This document shows, piece after piece, positions 1-9,782 of a stretch of DNA of 64,000 nt. The notes under the pieces were generated by a model. It did no database searches and was not told the DNA's origin. It was given only the letters and a program-made list of their open reading frames with translations. A program made the translations under genes and the position numbers. This DNA comes from Mantis religiosa (Eukaryota; Arthropoda; Insecta; Mantodea; Mantidae). Position 1 is the stretch's first letter; every line of letters begins with the position of its first letter. The stretch spans positions 64,889,656 to 64,953,655 of the forward strand of contig CM060947.1 of assembly GCA_030765055.1 (NCBI GenBank), in the 5' to 3' direction.

Positions 1-651
1 TCAACATTTTTTCTGCAGAAACGAGGACGAGATGGTTCATGTAAGCATTAAATTTGAAGGAAACATTTATTAATATAAAGAGTATCAAAAGATACAAATT
101 GTAAAGCGTTTAAGTAACAAATATTTAGGTTGTGTCAAAGCTTTGGAGTTTTGGCATAGAGATTACATCGAATGTGCCTCCTCGCGACAACTACCAAGTT
201 TAGAGAAGACATATCACAGTTTCGAACCAATGCTACCAGCAGCGTTCCAGGTAAGATGGGTAAAAAGCTACGGGGGATCGCAAGCACACGCTAAATAGCT
301 ATCGCTCCCAAAACCTAATTGGCTACAAACTTATTGTAGCATAAGGTATTTATGGTATATCGATTATTAATAATTGGATATATAAGACGTTTGTGATTGT
401 TTAAGTGCTACCACTATTCAAATGTTTCTCCTGAATGCGTGATACAAATAGAGAACTTTAAGCACAGCATCCAGTTCTGAAACATATTTTAATATCTTTA
501 TTACCTTTCTTTTGTGCATATATATATATATATTGCTGCATTATAGATTGTGAACCGGGATGATTTTAGACTACAAGTTGTGGATAGGGTTGTGTATACT
601 TAAAGGTGGTTTACCGTAAGGGTTTACGATCAACTTTGCACCTGGGAGCGT
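1..651. other. Unassigned AT-rich stretch with one weak exon-like ORF
   Basis: I see no recognisable repeat here. A stop-bounded plus-strand frame runs from 74 to 298 (about 74 codons). It contains a CAG/GTAAGA match to a splice donor at 248-256, and the window opens with a pyrimidine-rich tract ending in CAG at 18, which resembles a splice acceptor. The translated residues (for example FWHRDYIECASS) match no family I know. It could be a host exon, an eroded repeat or chance. A short AT dinucleotide run lies near 519-533. Confidence 0.2.
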
Positions 652-665
652 AGCTGAAAGGACAG

Positions 666-1183
666 TTGAGTTGAGTCCAGAGGTTCTACTCCCATAAGTC
701 TTGAACCCGTAGGAACAAGACCCGGGCCTCTTTCAACCAGGGAGTTATCCGAGCTTTCCCAAAGGGCGCTCGGCGTCCTCCGTGGGGCTTTCCATAGGAC
801 AAGACCTGGGTTACAAACCAGGCCCGCCCCCATCTGGTCCAAGGACACAAGACGGGATGGAAGTGGATACGCCACTTACGCGCGCCAACACCAAAGGTGA
901 AGACTACCGATATGACCTCGGTGGGGCCGCCTGGCGATCTAGCACACCTTCTACTAGCTTTGCAGGCTAGTACCCGGGAGAATTAATGGTTTCCCTCAAC
1001 CCCGTCCTTAGACGTACCCGATTCCCACGGGTATCGGGAACCACTGCCCCCTCGAGACCATTCCAATCCGAACAACTCCCGAAGGAGGGGCTCAGATGTT
1101 CGGCCCGAGGTTCCTCTAGTAACGTCAGAGGTACCACGAGTGCTAAGGGTCCGCAGCGCCCGCACCACGGCAGCTGAAGGGGA
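666..1183 (-). mobile_element. Family A retroposon, copy 1 (apparently full length)
   Basis: This GC-rich block of about 518 bp is the reverse complement of copies at 13.5, 46.4, 49.2, 61.2 and 63.7 kb. It is flanked by a 14-bp target-site duplication with one mismatch: AGCTGAAAGGACAG at 652-665 and AGCTTAAAGGACAG at 1184-1197. Read on the minus strand it starts near CCCCTTCAGCTGC, a 5' boundary shared with the copy at 46.4 kb, and ends GTAGAACCTCTG followed by two ACTCA pentamers. It has no terminal inverted repeats and no poly(A). The TSD and oriented tail point to retroposition. I see no tRNA-type A/B boxes and do not know the family. Open frames in it are accidental. Confidence 0.7.
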
Positions 1184-1197
1184 AGCTTAAAGGACAG

Positions 1198-2654
1198 GGT
1201 GTCAGATGGTAGAGCTAAATGGTAATGGGAAATTGTAGCCAGGCTACAGATAGATATAGCACAACTTTCTACGAAATGCCAGTTTACCTTAACCTCATAA
1301 TTTTCTACAATGCAATTCAACCCCGAAGTCTTGAAGAAACTTTGGGTGGAATGGTGTTGATAGCTACATTAGTACATTAAGATCTAGTCGGGCTTACCTT
1401 CTAGGAGATGTCTGTGCGTGGTGAGGTGAAAATTTTCCGTAGCCTCCAGCCGCAACAATAAACTTTAGACTCCCGCGCTCCCCAATAATCACCGCTATAA
1501 GTATTTACGGCCAAGACCAAAAAGAGGGGGCCAAAACACGTTGAACCAAGGGACTTTTCCCCTTTGATCAGCAGTAAAGCTTCTGGAACATTCCATCCCC
1601 ATGTTGGTTTAAGTCCAACGACCTATTGATCATCCATTACTAACTACCGGGTTCAACATATAGAGTTGCAGCGTTTGGCATTCTTACTTCGTTAATGCTC
1701 CGAAAATATGCAAATTACGGGTTTAACGTCTAATGCTCCGCTATGAGGTTTCTACATCTTTACTTCCACAAATTAATACTTTCAATTTTATAATGAAACC
1801 ACACGCTATTGAAATTTCAAATAAATTCCTAAAATAAATCAAGTTCCTTCACTTCACCAAAGCATACGTGACAATATTTATAATGTTGTTACTCTTCAAT
1901 GATTTATCCCAATTAAAATAAAACAAGGAAATAAATAAGCTTACCTAGGAATAGCTTTTAGACTGATTAACAAATGGTAGAGCCTGCAAAAAATCATCAG
2001 ATTTTTTAAATATCAAGTATAAGATATATATCAAGAATATTTAATAACTTAAGTTGTGAAAATTATAATGTAAAATGCTAAGGGGAGATTTTTCTGCCCA
2101 TCCCGGCAATTTTAAATTCATTACTTTTAGGTGCAATTATTACAGAAAATATATGATAGAAGTTTGAAATTTTGAGGGGCTTTTTGTAGATGCCTTTGTA
2201 TGCAGCAGGCCAAAAATATTAAGATTTTTGTGTAGTTGCTGAAAAAATAACTTGTTCTCATAGCTTCAATTTTTTACATTAAGTTTACTTACAAAAAGTG
2301 TTAATATGAAATTCTTCTCTTACTTGACAAAGATTTTGGCCTGTTGTATAAACGATAGTAATGTTATGTTGTGTAAAATTTACAGCCGTCTAGGTGTAAT
2401 AGTTTATGAGTAAGGTGCATTAATGTCACTAAAAGATGCAAAGTCTGTAGAAGGCCTGTCTGTTAATCCATTTTTATTACTGCTTCTCTTGCAACTCTCT
2501 TCCTCGATTCCTCTGCTATCTTTTCTCGAAATACAGAAATTTTCTCACTTATAGGTTGAAATCTACTTGCTGGATTTGGAAGGTTTAGTATTGAATACAA
2601 TGTATTTCCTGCCTGGTACCACTTAGTTCATAAACTAAGAAACCGGGGCGTGAC
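1198..2654. other. No recognisable gene or repeat
   Basis: The sequence is moderately GC-rich to about 1650 and then strongly AT-rich. Both strands show only short open frames, with no motif I recognise. Confidence 0.5.
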
Positions 2655-3117
2655 CAGTACTTGCAGTGTGACAGTTAATGGCAGATAATACGGCCTTATG
2701 TGTAGTTCAGAAAGCTGGGTGTTGACAACCAGAGAAGAACAATGGTTATTACGGTGGGAAAGGAAGATACTGAGAAACATATTTGGAGTGATAAGGGACT
2801 TGGACGGATGAAGAATGTGGACTAACTTGGAGCTACGGTGCCTATTTGGACAACCTAATATAGTAGTGACAATTAAACAGGGAAGAATAAGGTGGATTGG
2901 CCATGTGCAGAGAATTCCGGAAACCAGTGTATTTAAGAAGATATTCATAGGAAATCTGTATGGCAGTAGGGGAAGAGGAAGACCCAGGAAAAGATGGGTA
3001 GATGATGTAGAAGACGACTTGAGAAAGTTGGGGATTAAAGCCTGGAGAAGAAAAGCAGAGGACCGAGTAGAATGGAAGAGGGTGGTTAGGGAGTCCAAGG
3101 GCCTACATGGCCTGTAG
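2655..3117 (+). pseudogene. 5'-truncated non-LTR retrotransposon (RTE-like), reverse transcriptase C-terminus
   Basis: The translation gives the C-terminal end of a non-LTR reverse transcriptase polyprotein: SESWVLTTREEQWLLRWERK, then a gap, then IRWIGHVQRIPE and GRGRPRKRWVDDVEDDLRKL, ending HGL at a TAG at 3115-3117. The GHV-x-R and GRPRKRW motifs are typical of RTE-like and related LINEs in arthropods. A TGA at 2809-2811 falls where this family normally has tryptophan (DLDG-W-R), so the copy is dead. A one-base frameshift is likely near 2690-2700. The endonuclease and most of the RT are missing, as expected from 5' truncation. The 3' end runs directly into the (TTA)n tract. The clade assignment is tentative. 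Confidence 0.75.
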
Positions 3118-3124
3118 CGCCAAC

Positions 3125-3987
<863 letters not shown>

Positions 3988-5214
3988 TCAATATGGCCTT
4001 AGAATCTCGAGTTAAAAAGAAATCTGTCAAATTCTTATTATAGATATATTAAATTATTTAAAAATTATTAAAACAAGAAATCCAGAATTTTGTCCAAATT
4101 CAAGTACAATCTTCCGTTGACTATCTTGCAAACATTGTCTCTTTCACACAGTTGGATGGGTAATTTATCTATAATAAACTGAACTACACCAAAAAGCAAA
4201 TTTTCTGAAGCTGTTTACTTACACACAGATTGTGGCATGCAGCAACTTCGAACACAGTCTGTACATATTTTTGACTTTGACACTAACTGTAAGAGATGCT
4301 ACACATATCCACGATGTTTCCGTGAATAGCTAAGGTAAAACTGTATATTTCACATTTTGAAACAACGATGTAATTACTAAATTCAACTATATCATAGTCA
4401 GCGTCATTAATCATGGCTAAGGTTAACAATATTGTTGATATTATGTTACGCTAACTGATCTTCAATTATCCCATTTCACTAATAGCGAGCTGTTCACGTG
4501 CATGGAGAACATTGCTCACAGAACCAAACAGTAGTTAGTAGGTACTAACGATGACAAGTGAACAAGCATTTCCTAAATGGCATAAGTAGGGTCATGTAAT
4601 ATATCCTTTATCCCTTCTCAAGAAAATAGCCCCACCCCCACCCTCATTAAGAGCAGATTCTACCTTTGGTATGAAGTGACCTGATTATCTTCGGTAATCT
4701 CCGTAAATATTTTTGCAGTTTTTATTCTCAGATTTTATCTAAAAGTCATACCGGGTATGGATATTCTACCCCTCCCCTCCTCGTTTGCTGTTTGCGACAC
4801 ACAAGTGATCTGTATTCCAGTGTTGAACCAGTGTTCCATTCAATAATGACATAAATTTCACATAACATTTAGAAAATACATTTTGGGACAGCTAGGTCAG
4901 ATGGGTGCTCTCATTTTATAGCAGAAAAGATGTCTCCAATGTCCTCTAAGAGCTCAAAAATTGTATCCATCGAGTAATGTCTGTTTTTTACAGTTTTATA
5001 AGTGATATTGTACGTAGTTCTTTATTTATTATATAGAACATTAAATATATTTTAATTTCAAACATTTATTATATAAATAATAACAGACCACTTCAATTTA
5101 TCATGTTGACTATATGTATAGAATTTTAATAACAAATAATTTCAAATCTAAGAATTGCGTTAGTTTTATCACAGTGCTTACCCATAACCATCACTCCTGG
5201 ATGTCCATTTAAAC
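3988..5214. other. No recognisable gene or repeat
   Basis: AT-rich sequence with only short open frames. I found no tRNA-like, LINE or transposase motifs on either strand. Confidence 0.5.
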
Positions 5215-5341
5215 AACTTTAAATTTTAAAGAAGACATTGTCAAGTGTTAAAAAAGTGAGATATATTTTATATAAAATATGAGTAGTTGTCATGCAATTT
5301 TTAAGATTACTCACTCCGATAAGATGTCCACCAGTTCTCCA

Positions 5342-5376
5342 TAAGCGCTTTTCGGTCTAATTTAGACCATCTTCAG
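5342..5376 (-). ncRNA. Hammerhead-ribozyme-like motif, 3' pseudo-LTR of Penelope copy A
   Basis: The minus strand reads CTGAAGA, a stem II of GGTCT/AGACC with a 5-nt loop, GAA, a palindromic stem III AAGCGCTT, then A at the expected cleavage position. Core and stem II fit a minimal type I hammerhead. The flanks do not form a good stem I in this copy, so it is probably inactive. Hammerhead motifs with very short or palindromic stem III are described from Penelope-like pseudo-LTRs, and the position here agrees. Confidence 0.5.
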
Positions 5377-5430
5377 AGAATGCCGACCAACTACTGAGGA
5401 TGAGAAGAGCCAAACCTTCCAAGAAACTTT

Positions 5431-5715
5431 TTACTCCTGTTGATTGTCGTCTGGTTTGTTTGTCGTCTGATTTGTAATACCAACGTCTGGGACTGGAACA
5501 CTGTGACTGGGCACAGATGACTGATTGTCATCTGTGATGTTAACTGGTTGGAGCCGTTTCCTCTCTGGATGTGAATAAGTTGAACTGTTGGCCTGTGGTG
5601 GCAGATGAATTTCATCTTCCATCTCAATCTCTGGAACAATATCTAGGTTACTCGTTGTCTGTGGGAGATGTGCTTCCTCACTCATATGTTTCTGGACAAA
5701 CAAACCAGACGACAA
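5431..5715 (-). pseudogene. C-terminal tail of Penelope-like polyprotein (copy A)
   Basis: An open frame of 94 codons covers the non-arm part of copy A and runs into the arms. It is acidic and polar (for example EIEMEDEIHLPPQ, VNITDDNQSSVPS) with no catalytic motif. At the DNA level it aligns with the region after the endonuclease of copy B, notably the CAATCATCTGTG-type and GTTGGCATT-type stretches near 8008-8085. I therefore read it as the poorly conserved C-terminal extension of the Penelope ORF. The ATG at its start lies in the junction with the inverted arm, so it is not a natural start. The reverse transcriptase and endonuclease are absent. Confidence 0.5.
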
Positions 5716-5782
5716 TCAACAGGAGTAAAAAGCTTCTTGGAAGGTTTGGCTCCTCTCATCCTCAGTAGTTGGTCGGCATTAA

Positions 5783-5817
5783 CTGAAGATGGTCTAAAGT
5801 AGACCGAAAAGCGCTTA
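5783..5817 (+). ncRNA. Hammerhead-ribozyme-like motif, inverted pseudo-LTR of Penelope copy A
   Basis: This is the inverted-arm counterpart of the motif at 5342-5376: CTGAAGA at 5783-5789, stem II GGTCT/AGACC around loop AAAGT, GAA, palindrome AAGCGCTT and A at 5817. The only difference within the core region is in the stem II loop. Flanking stem I pairing is weak. Confidence 0.5.
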
Positions 5818-5902
5818 TGGAGAACTGGAGGACATTTTATCTGAGTGAGTAATCTTAAAAATTGCATGACAACTACTCATATTTTATATAACTTTAAATT
5901 TT

Positions 5903-7164
5903 CCAAACTTTTATCAAAAAGTTCCTATATAAAACTACAGTTGGAATATTGATAAACATTAGGTAGGATAAAATTTATTTTACAACATGTATATATTTAA
6001 TTGCGTTATTCTTATCTTCCACTAAAACTTGTTCTATTTGTCACAAGGAACCATTGGAACAGATATTAGGGAACTTTTAATATACCCATCTTCCAATCAA
6101 TGATCTCTAAGGCTTTTTACTAGAATCTTTTTCTCTTCACTTCATATTTTAATGCACTATTCTGTTATGCATCAATTATGATCATCATATCTCATTGTAC
6201 TTGCTGTTTGCAACAAGCGATATGTATTTGCAATATAAATTTCATTTATCTCTTCATGTTCAGTTAGTACATTCGCTGATGTAATTTTTATTTGGTAGCT
6301 GCTTATTGCTTCTTGGTCTTGATGTAGCTGTCTCTATACACGAGAGTTAAAAGTCTAGTTGTAGACTATCCTGTCATGGTTTACTATATTGCAAAGCAGA
6401 TGATGAAAATTATAATTCCAGGTGCATTTTTTGGGCTGCAGGGAAAATTAAACAAAAATTTTTCAATATGGTTATTGATTATACTTCAACTTTAATATAT
6501 TTAAGGATGGTGTAACGGATTGCTTTTGAGTACTGTAAGCATGTAATTATATTTTTATGGCATTTTTAAAATACTATGATGGTGTCTTGAAAAAAAATTG
6601 TAACAAACTTCTTTATCACACATATTCTGCTCAGAGAATTTAATTGTATACAATAAAGTGTCTCATAATCTGCATACTTATACTGAATAAAAATGACAAC
6701 CATATTTAAACATTTTATAAATATAACATAAAAACACTATCTCTCCAGTATATTTAACGTCAGAAAATACTGTAAACGAAACTATAAGGGTCAATAATCA
6801 TCGGTTTTCCTAGCGTTAAATGAAATAGCTTCGCGTAATACGCCAGTGCTTAGATTGAATAGTGTGGTTAACCCAAATGGCCTACTACGTAACCCAGATG
6901 GAAAACACACTTTCGTTGTTTCCAGAAATGTGCTCCTTAAACATGTTACAGAATTTTTTTTCTAATATTAGCATCTTTTTCCGATGTCCTATGTTCAGTT
7001 TCTTGCCTGAAATGATCAATACAATGTGTCCTATAGATTTCTCGTACTACTTGACTATTTTAAAAGTAGGTTCTTCTGTGTAGATGTTTCCAGCAGTGGC
7101 CATCTTTAAAAATGATGGTATTACTTTCCAATAGTAAGTCACATTTTCCACGTTCCATTATAGG
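5903..7164. other. No recognisable gene or repeat
   Basis: Strongly AT-rich sequence between the two Penelope-like copies. The open frame at 6862-7083 has no recognisable motif. Confidence 0.5.
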
Positions 7165-7185
7165 ACAGCTATAGTATAGCTTATT

Positions 7186-7915
7186 AATGAGCATATATAC
7201 AAAACTCATATAAAATCAGTTATTGCTTTAAAACAACCAGAAGCAAAAGTGATATATAAGAAGTTTACTTATCATCCATGGGTCTTTAATAAATTTAAAA
7301 GAATCTTCCAAACTTACAACATAAAATTAGCTCCAAAAACAACTTCAGTCTCAAGAATTGATTAAAGAAACATTTGAGTAATGCCATTCATAAATTAAAA
7401 TTATCTGGAGTATATAAAATACCTTGCAGTAACTGTGAATCGTACTATATTGGAAGAACTAAGAGAAGCTTAAAGACTCGTCAAATTGAGCATTTAAGAA
7501 ATACAAAACTAAAAATGTAGATAAATCAGCATTTGCCAACCACTTTTGGAAATGTAATCATGAAATAAGTCAAATTATGCTAGTGTTAAAATCTGTACAA
7601 TTTGTAAGTGAACTGGATATTTGGGGGAAAATATATATACTAAATAGTGTAAAAGAAAATATCTTGAATTTTGATATACCAGCATTTAATAATGTTCTAC
7701 AATTTATTAAACAACCTACATGTAAAAATTTCAATGACGTCACTATTGATGAAGTCCAGACAACTATTATTAAATCAGCTACTACAGATCAAGTTAACTG
7801 TAATTCAGATTTCAACCATTCTAGGATCTCATTGAAGGAGATGGAAGAGAAAATACATCGCTTTCAACAGATATCTGGTAACCATTGTAAGTTTCCAGTC
7901 ACGGAGATAGAATAG
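7186..7915 (+). pseudogene. GIY-YIG endonuclease and linker of a Penelope-like polyprotein
   Basis: Three frames must be joined. The first (about 7186-7347) gives INEHIYKTHIKSVIALK and WVFNKFKRIFQTYNIKLAPK, the conserved linker between reverse transcriptase and endonuclease. The second (about 7392-7520) gives SGVYKIPCSNCESYYIGRTK and RSLKTRQIEHLRN, a GIY-YIG nuclease core: GVY stands for GIY, YIG follows 10 residues later, and the CxxC between them is typical of the Penelope class. The third frame continues SAFANHFWKCNHE at about 7520 and runs to a stop at 7915. In an intact element this nuclease nicks target DNA for target-primed reverse transcription. Two frameshifts and stops make this copy non-functional. 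Identity as Penelope-like rests on motif order and is fairly secure. Confidence 0.78.
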
Positions 7916-8168
7916 GAAGTATATCTCTCTCAACAAACATCCAACAGTTTAATTTCTTCACGTCCAGAGACGATGCAACTCTAACTTGTCAATATCCCAG
8001 GTGACACCCAATCATCTGTGTCCAGTAAGATCATCTCTTTAGTTGAGAATTATACCAGAGTTCCCGTTCCAAAGGTTGGCATTGGAAATCAGGAGACTTC
8101 CAATGGGCGGAGTTGTAAGCTTCGTGGAAAGGTAGAATGAACAACACGTTTAGTAGCTGCAGCATGGC

Positions 8169-8212
8169 CCGCTGAAGATGACCACGACGATGGTTGAATA
8201 AACGTTTTACGG
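8169..8212 (+). ncRNA. Hammerhead-ribozyme-like motif downstream of the Penelope endonuclease
   Basis: All parts of a minimal type I hammerhead can be drawn: stem I CCG (8169-8171) with CGG (8210-8212), core CTGAAGA (8172-8178), stem II GACCA/TGGTT around loop CGACGA, GAA (8196-8198), near-palindromic stem III TAAACGTTTT, and A at 8209 as the cleavage-site nucleotide. The base after GAA is T where A is expected, so this copy may be impaired. Stem II and III sequences differ from copy A while the fold is kept, which argues against coincidence. Confidence 0.55.
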
Positions 8213-8325
8213 AAAAAATGTGAACATCTACTAGTATGAGTGAGTATAAATTAAAGCATGCCAGCTACTCCTAATTAATATAAAATATGTCTCACTTTAA
8301 ATTCTTTGACAATTCTTTATAAGAT

Positions 8326-9339
8326 ATAGTACCTGTAGAATTCGCCAGCTTATTCCCGTTTCCCGTACTGATACCGTCATGTCCCAATTTGCAAATTATC
8401 ACTTAGATTCTTTTTACATAAAATATGTTAACCACTCTGCTTTCTTCTAGGAAGAATATTTTCACTTTTCTGAATGAAGCTTTTGTCGCCTTCGGAAGAT
8501 ATATGTATTTTATGCATGGAGGGAAAAGGACGCAGTGTGTCCGAGCCTTAACTCAGGCGTCGCTTGATTTACCGCTCACATTCACAGCAGACCAGCGCCT
8601 AGAAAACATATTTTACGCACAGGAGCTGTAAGAGGAGCTTTTAAAAACGAAGCAAGGAGGGTCTCCAGGAAACCAAGCAAGCACCACTACCATTACAAGC
8701 ATAAAATAATATGTATATAAAATATTACTTTTTCTCCCCATATACATACATAGTAAATGCTGGTGAGGATTACAGAAGGCTGCGCGCGCTGGTAGAGTTA
8801 TGGTTTGCGTGTGTTCTAGCGAGACAAGCGTGTTATATGTGAGATTCCTTTTTTATTTGAATAACGCCTGCATATACATTCCTCTAAATGCTTCACGCTT
8901 GAGGTGGCTTTGAAGAGAAACGGTCTGGAAGAAATGTTCGTCACCACGTTTTTTGTTTACCTATTCCTGGTGCTATGGAAACGTTCTCCTTTGGCGCGAC
9001 ATTTAGTGGCAGAAGCGAGAGTTATGTAGTTAATGTAAGCCTCCTGCCAAACTGCACGTACAGAATTTAGCCAAATGTTTTACGACCTCACTGACTGCCC
9101 CGAACGCCACGAATTTATCACAAATGAGCTTTACGACGTTGTGGCCAAAAGCAAATATATGACTATTGCTGTCACGTGTTTGTGAAATATTTTAATCTCT
9201 GTTGTGAATATATTTATATATTCCATTTAAAGGTATTAACAATAACATAACTTATTGAAATACAACATGTAAAGCTAGAAGTATTTCTGATGTTGACAAA
9301 CATAAACCAAAGAAAAACAATAAAGAGGAAAAAGATAAA
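8326..9339. other. No recognisable gene or repeat
   Basis: Mixed-composition sequence. The small open frame at 8425-8631 shows no recognisable motif. Confidence 0.5.
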
Positions 9340-9500
9340 TACGAGGGTGCGTCAAAAAGTAACGCCTCCTGTTTTTTTCTCTTTTAATTGCCAAGAAAAT
9401 TGAATCCAATTTACATAGCTTGAAAACTACTACATTTACGATTTATTTGTCACTATTCAATACAATCTTCATCCTTTTCCTTAGTTTTGGTCCACCTATA

Positions 9501-9739
9501 GGTGGCCACGCTGTGGCTCAGTGGTTAGACCGCTTGGCTCTCACCTAGGCGGCCAGGGTTCGATCCCAGGCGACCGCAAAGTGAGATTTGTGGTGGACAA
9601 CACGGCGTTGGGGCGGGTTTTCTCCGGGACCTCCGGTTTCCCCCGCCATCTCATTCCACCGGTGCTCCATCTTCATCTCATGCATCATCAGTGTCACCGC
9701 CTGCGGTGCCGTATGTAGTAAAAGCGGGCGTTAAACACT

Positions 9740-9771
<32 letters not shown>

Positions 9772-9782
9772 ACACACACATA
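9501..9782 (+). mobile_element. SINE1 (tRNA-derived), copy 1, nested in mariner
   Basis: The head has tRNA-like promoter boxes: A box TGTGGCTCAGTGGTTAGACC-like sequence and B box GGTTCGATCCC. A body containing TTTTCTCCGGGA, CATCTCATTCCACCGG and TGCGGTGCCGTATGTAGTA follows, then a (CA)n tail at about 9735-9780. The 10-bp TSD TCCACCTATA lies at 9491-9500 and 9783-9792. Removing the insert restores mariner sequence colinear with the 22-kb copy. Confidence 0.88.
9735..9780 (+). repeat. (CA)n tail of SINE1
   Basis: Nearly perfect CA dinucleotide run with one GA interruption, forming the 3' tail of SINE1 up to its TSD. Confidence 0.9.

Larger units (their letters stand above)
5228..5889 (-). mobile_element. 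Penelope-like element copy A: inverted pseudo-LTRs with 13-bp TSD
   Basis: This is a 662-bp insertion bounded by the direct repeat AACTTTAAATTTT at 5215-5227 and 5890-5902. It has two inverted arms of about 190 bp (about 5269-5462 and 5697-5889). Between them, in minus-strand sense, lies the C-terminal tail of a Penelope-like ORF. Its 3' portion aligns with the element at 7.2-8.3 kb: shared stretches include CTGAAGATG, TGAGTGAGTA, GCATGAC/CCAACTACTC-like sequence and a TCTCACTTT-containing end. Inverted pseudo-LTRs, severe 5' truncation and a TSD in this size range are known hallmarks of Penelope-like elements. Each arm carries a hammerhead-like motif. Confidence 0.75.
7165..8325 (+). mobile_element. 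Penelope-like element copy B, 5'-truncated
   Basis: This copy runs from the linker after the reverse transcriptase, through a GIY-YIG endonuclease, to a 3' untranslated region homologous to copy A (TGAGTGAGTA, GCATGCCAGCTACTCC, ATATAAAATATGTCTCAC). The end near 8325 is set by loss of similarity to copy A. The reverse transcriptase domain is missing. I could not find a target-site duplication. Confidence 0.7.

Noticed and set aside
608..640. GTAAGGGTTTAC-like sequence resembling the hairpin at 29523 as a telomere-like or regulatory site
   Set aside because: Too short, and not a TTAGG array; probably coincidence.
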